Shown piece by piece: positions 1-5,480 of a stretch of DNA of 9,729 bases. The first letter of the stretch is position 1; each line of letters opens with the position of its first letter. The notes under the pieces were generated by a model that worked only from the letters and a program-made list of their open reading frames with translations, was not told the DNA's origin and did not search any database. The stretch comes from DATJQF01 sp035505995. GTDB taxonomy: Bacteria; Bacteroidota; Bacteroidia; Bacteroidales; FEN-979. The translations under genes and the position numbers were made by a program. The DNA is taken from the NCBI GenBank assembly GCA_035505995.1, contig DATJQF010000160.1, positions 1 through 9,729 on the forward strand, written 5' to 3'.

Positions 1-543
1 AGGCATTTCGGCCTCTCGGAAGCAGGCCCGGATACCGTCAGGCGGGCCCATGCCGTACAGCCGGTCGCCGCCCTGCAAAGCGAATATTCCCTGTGGTGGC
101 GTGAACCGGAAACCAAGGTATTTCCGGCGCTGGAGGAGCTGGGCATCGGGTTCGTGCCGTTCGCTCCCCTCGGGAGGGGGTTCCTCACCGGCAGGATCGA
201 CGAGCACACCCGGTTTGCCGAGAACGATTACCGCAACACGGTACCCCGCTTCGAGCCGGAAAACCGGAAAGCCAACCAGATGCTGATCGACCGGATCAAA
301 ATGATCGCGGAGAAGAAGAAGACCACCCCTGCCCGTCTGGCGCTGGCATGGCTGCTCGCCCGGAAGCCATGGATCGTCCCCATCCCCGGGACCCGGCGGC
401 CGGAACGCCTGGAAGAGAATCTCGGGGCCCTGGACCTTATCCTGACCCCTGCCGACCTGATGGAGCTGGACCACGTTTCAGCATCCGTGCCGGTAAAGGG
501 AGCAAGATATCCCGACAGCAGCGATAAGCTGATCGATCGGTGA
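1..543 (+). CDS. Aldo/keto reductase, C-terminal part (5' end outside window)
   Basis: This is the C-terminal 180 residues of an NADPH-dependent aldo/keto reductase, a soluble (beta/alpha)8-barrel enzyme that reduces aldehydes or ketones. The frame is open from base 1 to TGA at 541-543. Visible family motifs are the YSLWWREPE segment after a QxEYS strand, FAPLGRGFLTG (the 'PLGRGFLTG' loop of IolS/YhdN-like AKRs), a helix with ARLALAWLL, and IPGTRRPERLEEN, the segment that binds the 2'-phosphate adenosine end of NADPH. The ending ARYPDSSDKLIDR also fits the usual AKR C-terminus. The catalytic Asp/Tyr/Lys and most of the barrel lie before the window, so activity cannot be judged here. An internal ATG at 154 is only a methionine within the barrel and not the start. 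The natural substrate cannot be inferred. The next gene follows 78 bp downstream in the same direction. Confidence 0.93.
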   Translation, partial: RHFGLSEAGPDTVRRAHAVQPVAALQSEYSLWWREPETKVFPALEELGIGFVPFAPLGRGFLTGRIDEHTRFAENDYRNTVPRFEPENRKANQMLIDRIKMIAEKKKTTPARLALAWLLARKPWIVPIPGTRRPERLEENLGALDLILTPADLMELDHVSASVPVKGARYPDSSDKLIDR

Positions 544-569
544 GAGCTTTTTGTCTGCATAAATTTTCG

Positions 570-577
570 TACTTTCG
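570..577 (+). promoter_or_regulatory. Weak candidate -7 box for the DUF3795 gene
   Basis: TACTTTCG matches the Bacteroidota -7 consensus TAnnTTTG at all but one position. A TTTG lies at 550-553, upstream but with a gap of 16 bases, shorter than usual. It would start a leader of about 40 nt. One mismatch and the off spacing keep this tentative. Confidence 0.22.
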
Positions 578-621
578 GCTGCGATACCAACCATTGTCCA
601 TCTTTAAAACAATCCCTATCC

Positions 622-954
622 ATGGAAAATACCATTGCCTGCTGCGGCCTGAACTGTGCCGCTTGCGATGCAAGGATCGCAACGCTCCATAACGACGATA
701 CCCTTCGTGCTCAGACGGCTGAGAAATGGAAAGTGATGTATAACGCGCCGGGGATCACACCGGAGATGATCAACTGCACCGGTTGCCGCGAGCCGGGAGT
801 GAAGATCAATCACTGGGCGGAATGCCAGATACGGTTATGTGCTACCGCGAAAGGATACCAGACCTGCGGGGAGTGCGGGGAACTGGAGAAGTGCGACCTC
901 ATCGGGCCGGTCTTCCAGTTTGTGCCGGAGGCGAAAGATAATTTGAAGATTTGA
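622..954 (+). CDS. DUF3795 cysteine-rich protein
   Basis: This is a 110-residue protein of the DUF3795 type, probably a small cytoplasmic metal-binding protein (zinc or Fe-S); its function is unknown. It has 11 cysteines. The N-terminal CGLNCAAC (Cys8, 12, 15) is the family signature. It is followed by NCTGC (Cys52, 55), and then Cys68, Cys73, Cys82, Cys85 and Cys91 in the pattern CQIRLC...KGYQTCGEC.....C. The 'KGYxxCxEC' part is typical of the family. There is no signal peptide or membrane segment. The start ATG has no Shine-Dalgarno match, which is common in Bacteroidota. The last codons (KDNLKI, stop) are made from degenerate copies of the 8-bp tandem repeat that continues past the stop, so the C-terminal tail may vary between strains. 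It lies 78 bp after the aldo/keto reductase in the same direction, and joint transcription is possible but not shown. Confidence 0.9.
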   Translation: MENTIACCGLNCAACDARIATLHNDDTLRAQTAEKWKVMYNAPGITPEMINCTGCREPGVKINHWAECQIRLCATAKGYQTCGECGELEKCDLIGPVFQFVPEAKDNLKI

Positions 955-998
955 GAATTTGAAGATTTGAAGATTTGAAGATTTGAAGATTTGAAGAT
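937..998. repeat. 8-bp tandem repeat (GAAGATTT) across the 3' end of the DUF3795 gene
   Basis: Exact GAAGATTT units lie at 945-952, 961-968, 969-976, 977-984 and 985-992. There is a variant GAGAATTT at 953-960, a partial unit at 993-998, and a degenerate unit GATAATTT at 937-944 still inside the coding sequence. That makes about 6.75 clear copies, or 7.75 with the degenerate one. The stop codon TGA (952-954) sits at the junction of the first two clear copies. The unit length is not a multiple of three, so changes in copy number before the stop would shift the frame. The array lies between two convergent genes. Confidence 0.93.
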
Positions 999-1066
999 GG
1001 GGTGTGGGTGCGATGAGAGACCCGTGCCCGGCGTCAGGTGGGTTTATTCGACTGTCCAGGAATAGG

Positions 1067-2719
1067 TTATTGAATGGCAGACGCGATCCTACCGGCAGGC
1101 AGCACCTGGCACCCGGCATCCATCATCCCCGCATTGTATTCGGCCTCGCCGATCCCGTCCAGGACGGTGAGAGCATCGTAGGCCGAACCGACGATAAAAT
1201 CTTTTTGTTTCCTGAAATGGATGAACATGGTGGCGAGGTTTACGGCGGCCTCCAGTCCTTTGGGGTTCCGGACCAGCAGCGTAGCGATCATCTTCCAGTA
1301 CAGGATTCCCGTTTCCTTCGAAAACCCTGCACGGCGGCATACCCGCAGGAATGACCGGAGATAGATCAGCGTAACCCTGAAGGATGGCTTGTACCGGTAT
1401 TCGGGCCTGAGATTCAACCCGGTATAGGTAACTCTTTTATAATACAGATCGGGCCGGTACACCGTTTCGAGCACCCGGATATAATTCCGGAGTATCTCCT
1501 TCCTCGGTGTCCGCGTGGCGAAATTCAGCCCGCTCGTCATCTGGTCCACATCGTCATCGCCCACATTGCGGGAGGACAGGTGAAAAAGACGCCCTTCGGC
1601 TTCCAGCCGCCGGGTGAGCTGGGTGTTGGGCAGCGCATACAGGAGCCCGATCATGGCCATGGCGATACCCGAAGACTGGATGGACTGCGACATGTTCCGG
1701 GCGATCTGCCTGCTGTCGCTGTCGAAGCCGATGATGTACCCTCCGTTGCACACGATCCCGTAGGAAAGTATCTTCAGGACGGCAGCCCCGATGGATTTAC
1801 CGACATTTTGCTTTTTCTGGTGAATGACCAGCGTGTCATTTTCCGGCGTTTCGATCCCCAGGAAAACATAGCGGAAGTCACAATCGCGCATCAGCCCCAG
1901 CAGCTCCTCATCGCCCGCAAGATCAAGGGATGCCTCGGTGGTAAAGAAGAAAGGATGCTTTCTCTCCTGCAGCCAGGCTCTTACCTCCCGAAGCAGTTCC
2001 TTCACCTTCTTCCGGTTGCCGATAAAATTATCGTCCACCATGTCGATATGACCGCGATAGCCGAGGTCATACAGCAGCTGCAGCTCTTTCAGGATCAGGG
2101 ACGTCGTCTTGAACCGGGGGGTTCTGCCGAACAGCTCGATCACATCGCAGAATTCGCAGTTGAACGGACAGCCGCGGATGAACTGCATTCCGATCATGAT
2201 GTAATCGTTGAAACGGATCAGGTCGTACCGGGGGACCACCGAAACGAGCATATCGGCAAGCTCCTCCGCGATATAGGTGCCGGCCCGTACTCCTTTCCTG
2301 AAATCCTCCAGGAACATCGGGATCGTGACCTCCCCTTCCCCCAGTACCAGGAAGTCAGCTTTTGAATAGACTCCGGGCTGTGAGGTGGGATCGGCGCCTC
2401 CCACCACGACCGTCTTCCCGGCTGCATGAGCCCGGTCGATGAGATCCAGGATGCTTTTTTGCTGCGGAAGCATGCCGCCGGTGCAAACAAGGTCGGCCCA
2501 CAGCAGATGTTCATCCAGCAGCGGACCGACATTCTCATCGACCAGCAAAAAATTCCACTCCTGCGGAAAAAGCGCCGCAACGGTAAGCAGTCCCAGGGGT
2601 GCGGCCGGGTATTTTGCCCCCACTATCCTGCATACCTCCCCGTAATTCCAGAAACTGTATGCCGAAAAACGGGTCTGAACTAACAGACAGTTGATGCTCT
2701 CTTCGCGGATCGCGGCCAT
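1067..2719 (-). CDS. B12-binding-type radical SAM protein with DUF4070-like C-terminus
   Basis: This is a 550-residue radical SAM enzyme of the cobalamin-binding class, the group that includes the hopanoid C2-methylase HpnP. Residues about 10-150 resemble the Rossmann-like B12-binding domain (LLTVAALFP, LLVDENV, a Gly-rich VVVGGADPTSQP, DFLVLGEGE). I do not see the DxHxxG base-on motif. The radical SAM core starts at about 170 with the [4Fe-4S]-binding CxxxCxxC in RGCPFNCEFCD (Cys184, Cys188, Cys191), followed by VIELFGRTPR. Further core motifs are HIDMVDDNFIGN (225-235), FTTEASLDLA and FLGIETPEN. The last 150 or so residues fit a DUF4070-like region. No transmembrane segment is evident. Likely chemistry is SAM-dependent methylation or a related radical reaction, but the substrate is unknown and no hopanoid, bacteriochlorin or antibiotic genes lie nearby. 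The ATG is 5 bp after the stop of the cold-shock gene, which implies co-transcription. A second possibility is a non-methylating member of the same B12/rSAM superfamily. Confidence 0.9.
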   Translation of the reverse strand: MAAIREESINCLLVQTRFSAYSFWNYGEVCRIVGAKYPAAPLGLLTVAALFPQEWNFLLVDENVGPLLDEHLLWADLVCTGGMLPQQKSILDLIDRAHAAGKTVVVGGADPTSQPGVYSKADFLVLGEGEVTIPMFLEDFRKGVRAGTYIAEELADMLVSVVPRYDLIRFNDYIMIGMQFIRGCPFNCEFCDVIELFGRTPRFKTTSLILKELQLLYDLGYRGHIDMVDDNFIGNRKKVKELLREVRAWLQERKHPFFFTTEASLDLAGDEELLGLMRDCDFRYVFLGIETPENDTLVIHQKKQNVGKSIGAAVLKILSYGIVCNGGYIIGFDSDSRQIARNMSQSIQSSGIAMAMIGLLYALPNTQLTRRLEAEGRLFHLSSRNVGDDDVDQMTSGLNFATRTPRKEILRNYIRVLETVYRPDLYYKRVTYTGLNLRPEYRYKPSFRVTLIYLRSFLRVCRRAGFSKETGILYWKMIATLLVRNPKGLEAAVNLATMFIHFRKQKDFIVGSAYDALTVLDGIGEAEYNAGMMDAGCQVLPAGRIASAIQ

Positions 2720-2724
2720 TCCCG

Positions 2725-2916
2725 TCAGATCACCCTGACGTTGACGGCATTCAATCCTTTTTTGCCTTTCTGCACCTCAAACTCCACGATGTCATTTTCC
2801 TTGATCGTACCCTGCACATCCGATTTGTGTACAAAGATCTCTTCCCCGGTTTCGTCTACCTTGATGAAGCCAAATCCCCTGACGGAATTGAAAAATTTAA
2901 CGGTTCCTTTTTTCAT
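2725..2916 (-). CDS. Cold-shock domain protein (CspA family)
   Basis: This is a 63-residue single-domain cold-shock protein, a five-stranded OB-fold that binds single-stranded RNA and DNA and melts mRNA structure. It starts with MKKGTVKFFN (the family's KWFN in the KFFN form common in Bacteroidota). The RNP1 motif RGFGFI is at residues 13-18 and RNP2-like IFVH at 27-30. The rest, HKSDVQG...ENDIVEFEVQKGKKGLNAVNV, matches the family to its end, and length is full for the phylum. The start ATG is preceded by an A-rich AAAACAAATAA stretch and not by a Shine-Dalgarno sequence. The gene stops 5 bp before the radical SAM start, so it is probably the first gene of a two-gene unit. It has about 300 bp of non-coding DNA upstream with structure consistent with a long leader, a common feature of csp genes. 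Confidence 0.96.
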   Translation of the reverse strand: MKKGTVKFFNSVRGFGFIKVDETGEEIFVHKSDVQGTIKENDIVEFEVQKGKKGLNAVNVRVI

Positions 2917-3190
2917 TTTATTTGTTTTTAAATTGATTCCCCTGTTGAACTAAAGATATGAATGCCATCAGGTACAGGGGGGTGACCTGGCAACATTTAT
3001 CTTCCTGCGGATTTCCACCGTGGATACCTGCAGGATATTTTTCTTATGCTTTGATGAAAGGTTTGATTTTGCACAACCGGAAGGCAACAAATGTGCAGGC
3101 CGGAAGGGTCGTTTTTATAATAAAAGTATGCAAAGATACGAATAAACTGATTCCTGACCGTTTTTTTGATAATTCATCTGGGAAAACAAA
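2917..3190 (-). promoter_or_regulatory. Leader/upstream region of the csp gene, with repeats and stem-loop
   Basis: No convincing gene is seen in this stretch on either strand. On the minus strand it carries two -7-like boxes. The distal one, TATCTTTG (3138-3131), fits TAnnTTTG exactly and would give a leader of about 210 nt. The proximal one, TATCTTTA (2958-2951), has one mismatch and would give a leader of about 30 nt. Inside the potential long leader, TGCACA (3070-3075) and TGTGCA (3092-3097) can form a 6-bp stem around a 16-nt loop. CCGGAAGG is repeated directly at 3077-3084 and 3100-3107. CCTGCAGG (3027-3034) is a perfect palindrome. Long structured 5' leaders that respond to temperature are known for CspA-family mRNAs in other phyla, and that role here is inference. 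Confidence 0.4.
3131..3138 (-). promoter_or_regulatory. Candidate -7 promoter box upstream of csp
   Basis: The minus strand reads TATCTTTG followed by C, an exact match to the Bacteroidota sigma factor -7 element TAnnTTTG. I see no TTG at the usual distance for the -33 element. It is the best-matching box between the T9SS gene and csp, about 215 bp before the csp start. Confidence 0.4.
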
Positions 3191-3205
3191 CGGATCCCGA
3201 ATCCG
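3191..3205 (-). terminator. Weak intrinsic terminator after the T9SS-cargo gene
   Basis: On the minus strand CGGAT-TCGGG-ATCCG forms a 5-bp stem with a 5-nt loop, followed at once by TTTGTTTT. It begins 16 bases after the stop codon of the T9SS gene. The stem is short, so termination may be partial. If it leaks, transcripts would enter the csp leader. Confidence 0.35.
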
Positions 3206-3221
3206 GCACCCTGCCGCCTGC

Positions 3222-4784
3222 TTACAGCTTCACGAACCGCACCGTTCCCTCGCCGCCATCCTTTTGGCTGAATTTCACGAAATAGATGCCGGAAGAAAGC
3301 GATGAAACATCGATCCGGGGGTCATTGCCGGGACGCAGGACAACTCTCCCGCAGATATCCAGGATCCCCACATTGCCCCTGACCGTTTTGCCCGGGGTGA
3401 GGGTGATGAAATCCCTGGCGGGATCCGGGACCACGGAAATAGCTGGAGCACTGTTTTTTTCAGCCGTACCGGTTGCGGTGGAGGCGAGCTTCACCACATA
3501 AGGATAGTAATAGGTAGTTCGGTAAATGTTCTGGTTATCGAACCAGACGGTATCATGGCCAACGCCGGTGAAGTAAAGATCTCCCGACAGGTCGGCGTCC
3601 ACGGATTTTACATCGGTATAGCTGCCTGCCCCTGTCTTCGTCCATAGTGGCTCACCGGCCGGGCTGTAATTCAGGAACCATGCCTCTTCATATACCGATC
3701 CCGTATTGCTCACCACCCCGTTGCCCCAGTCGATCATCCCGCGGGAGATGCCTCCGATGGTCACGCTGTTATCCGGCATCACGCTGAGGATCTCTCCGGG
3801 CCCTATCACGGCGTCGCCCGTCAAAACCTGCGGCACCTCCCTCCCCCACAGCGCACTCCCGTCCGGAGTCATCTTCACCAGGTAAAAATCATATACCCAG
3901 GCCGGCCCCTGCAGCGTCACGGTATCGAAGGAACAAGGCCCGTTCAGGGCTCCGGTCCAGTAGATGTTTTTATCCGCATCTACCTTTATCTTCGGCTGAA
4001 TGCAGGTCACATCTTCCGAATACCTCACCCAGAGCGGGACACCGGAAGGAGCATACTTCACGAGGTACTTGTTGTAAAAGCCCGGAGGGGGGAAGCTTAC
4101 CCCGTTGAAAAGTGCGTCGTTCATCGTGCACGACCCGGTACAATACAGGTTGCCGTCCGCATCGAAATCGATCCCCGACAGGATCCCCACATCGCTCTCG
4201 GTGACGAATCCGGAAAGATTCCCCGAACCGTCAATCACCGACACCGCACATCCCAGCCAAATGCTGTTGGCAAGATACATCCTGCCGTTTCTCCAGGCCA
4301 TGTCGGCCACCGGGGAGTACTCTCCCCTTGCCGTGTTCAGATCCACACTCCAGTCCACGGTGGCGGCGGTATTTACCCGCGCAATGAAGCTGTTGATCGA
4401 AATGCCGTCCCAGTGCAGCACGCTGCCGTCCCAGAAATGGATATCCTGATCCATGAAGTCGCCGGCGATATAAAGGTTACCGTCGGGATCGCACTTCATG
4501 GAGGTGATGTCCAGCGTACCGTCGATAAGGTAGGTCCCGAGCCGGTCGCCCTGGGCATCATAGCGGATCAGGATGTTCTTCCCCATCATAAGGTAATAAT
4601 TGGTATGCATTTCTTTCAGTCCCCCGAACCAGACGGTCTGGTCGGGAGCCACGCATACGACGTAATTGACGCTGGAGGGATTCAGGTTGTATCCCGTCTC
4701 TTCCCCGTCGATCCAGGTGCAGGTCTGGGCGGATGCGAAAAGTGAAATGCTGGTAAGGATCAGGAGTAGCATATTTCGTTTCAT
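3222..4784 (-). CDS. Secreted beta-propeller-like protein with T9SS type A sorting domain
   Basis: This is a 520-residue exported protein of unknown function, expected to be carried across the outer membrane by the type IX secretion system and fixed at the cell surface or released. The N-terminus MKRN + LLLILTSISLFA + SAQ is a signal peptide with signal peptidase I cleavage expected after ASA19. The body has SBBP-like repeats: DPDGNLYIAG (99-108), DADGNLYCTG (208-217), DADKNIYWTG (269-278) and DADLSGDLYFTG (396-407). These alternate with LVKYAPSGVPLW-type strands (241, 302 and 371 onward), which suggests a beta-propeller. The last 80 or so residues are the sorting domain: VVPDPARDFITL, ILDICGRVV, SLSSGIYFVKF and the terminal RFVKL. 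I chose ATG 4784 over an in-frame upstream start at 4814. The longer form would put ten charged and polar residues before the signal peptide, and its start lies inside a TATATTTG promoter box. No T9SS machinery genes are in the window. Confidence 0.92.
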   Translation of the reverse strand: MKRNMLLLILTSISLFASAQTCTWIDGEETGYNLNPSSVNYVVCVAPDQTVWFGGLKEMHTNYYLMMGKNILIRYDAQGDRLGTYLIDGTLDITSMKCDPDGNLYIAGDFMDQDIHFWDGSVLHWDGISINSFIARVNTAATVDWSVDLNTARGEYSPVADMAWRNGRMYLANSIWLGCAVSVIDGSGNLSGFVTESDVGILSGIDFDADGNLYCTGSCTMNDALFNGVSFPPPGFYNKYLVKYAPSGVPLWVRYSEDVTCIQPKIKVDADKNIYWTGALNGPCSFDTVTLQGPAWVYDFYLVKMTPDGSALWGREVPQVLTGDAVIGPGEILSVMPDNSVTIGGISRGMIDWGNGVVSNTGSVYEEAWFLNYSPAGEPLWTKTGAGSYTDVKSVDADLSGDLYFTGVGHDTVWFDNQNIYRTTYYYPYVVKLASTATGTAEKNSAPAISVVPDPARDFITLTPGKTVRGNVGILDICGRVVLRPGNDPRIDVSSLSSGIYFVKFSQKDGGEGTVRFVKL

Positions 4785-4811
4785 ATATCTTGGATTTAGT
4801 CTAAATTCAAA

Positions 4812-4819
4812 CAAATATA
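4812..4819 (-). promoter_or_regulatory. -7 promoter box for the T9SS-cargo gene
   Basis: The minus strand reads TATATTTG, an exact TAnnTTTG match, ending 27 bases before the chosen ATG at 4784. Transcription would begin near 4805, giving a leader of about 20 nt. No TTG is found 19-21 bases further upstream, so only half of the usual promoter is visible. The box supports 4784 as the translation start. Confidence 0.5.
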
Positions 4820-5045
4820 CGGCAAAACCCGGGAGGGGGTACGGGATGCAGGTCGCAATTCACCGGATACAGGTATCCCGGTGCTTGTCGCTGGTATCCT
4901 GAATCAGGTCTCTACCTGCCTGTTTTTCATGACATAAACTGTAACAATTACTACTCAAATTCGTCCGGATAGCATATCTGTCCGGTCATGAGAATGCATT
5001 TTGAACCCTGGTTCCCGGATCAAACAAACCCTAAGCAATCAAACC
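4820..5045. promoter_or_regulatory. Divergent intergenic region with inverted repeats
   Basis: No gene is seen here, between the T9SS-cargo gene (-) and the small membrane protein (+). CACCGGATAC (4861-4870) and GTATC-CCGGTG (4873-4883) form a near-perfect inverted repeat with one bulged base. GGTATCC occurs directly at 4872-4878 and 4893-4899. CCTG-AAT-CAGG (4898-4908) and CAGGT-CTCT-ACCTG (4905-4918) are two overlapping, mutually exclusive hairpins, the second followed by GTTTTT. CCGGA (4965-4969) and TCCGG (4981-4985) form an inverted repeat with an 11-bp spacer. These could be operator sites or a weak plus-strand terminator. No clear -7 box for the plus-strand gene was found. Confidence 0.35.
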
Positions 5046-5480
5046 ATGAATAAAAAACTCTGGCTTCAGATCGCCGCCGGTCTAGCCTTTTTTATGGCTG
5101 GCTGTCAGATCGTGATCTCCCTTTCCCCTGCCGCGGCTGCTTATTTCCAGGCTCCTCCCTCCCTGCTGGTAGATCGCCTGAAGCTTTTTATCATCGGGGA
5201 AGCGGCGGCAGTCATCCTGCTTATCATAGGCCTCTACGGACTATCGGGAGCCGGGAACATCCGGCGATTGCCGCTCCTGCGGCCCGGGCTCATCGTGATC
5301 AGCACCCTGTTCCTGCTGCGCGGATCGTTTATCCTGATTACCCTGTTGAAGCTCTTCGGAGTGCTGGAAGGGGAAACTCCTGCCCAGGGGGTCATCTCCC
5401 ACCTGGTTTTCCTGGCGGCAGGGATTACGTATGCTTTGGGAACCGTTTTGAACTGGAAGGAAATGAAGGCCGGCCGCTAA
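5046..5480 (+). CDS. Small four-helix inner-membrane protein, unrecognised family
   Basis: I do not recognise this 144-residue protein. It is strongly hydrophobic, with four likely transmembrane helices at about residues 6-26, 47-67, 79-104 and 115-136. Connecting loops are short (PPSLLVDRLK, LSGAGNIRRLPLLRP, GVLEGETPAQ), and the basic tail is NWKEMKAGR. The second helix contains a Gly-Glu (GEAAAVILLIIGLYGL) and the third an Arg (LLRGSFILITLLKLF), polar residues that could be functional. ATG 5046 was chosen over an in-frame TTG at 5001 because MNKK directly before the first helix is a normal membrane-protein start, while the longer form adds a polar, unconserved-looking tail. No Shine-Dalgarno sequence is visible. 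It converges on the EamA gene, and its TAA (5478-5480) interlocks with that gene's TAG. No function is proposed. Confidence 0.82.
   Translation: MNKKLWLQIAAGLAFFMAGCQIVISLSPAAAAYFQAPPSLLVDRLKLFIIGEAAAVILLIIGLYGLSGAGNIRRLPLLRPGLIVISTLFLLRGSFILITLLKLFGVLEGETPAQGVISHLVFLAAGITYALGTVLNWKEMKAGR

Noticed and set aside
228..813. Minus-strand ORFs opposite the aldo/keto reductase and DUF3795 genes
   Set aside because: They are antisense to genes with clear family motifs and have arginine/serine-rich low-quality translations typical of shadow frames.
937..998. CRISPR array or iteron origin
   Set aside because: The units are 8 bp, directly abutting, without spacers, and no cas, rep or origin-binding gene is nearby.
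1004..2365. Long plus-strand open frames (1004-1354, 1580-2365) opposite the radical SAM gene
   Set aside because: They lie antisense within a gene with clear radical SAM motifs and show no recognisable domain; a GC-rich coding strand produces such open complements.
2958..3305. Plus-strand ORF between csp and the T9SS-cargo gene
   Set aside because: The translation has no recognisable domain, overlaps the 3' end of the T9SS gene, and covers a region with promoter and leader-like features of the csp gene.
4785..4814. N-terminal extension of the T9SS-cargo protein starting at 4814
   Set aside because: The extension places polar residues before a standard signal peptide, and its start falls inside a TATATTTG promoter box.
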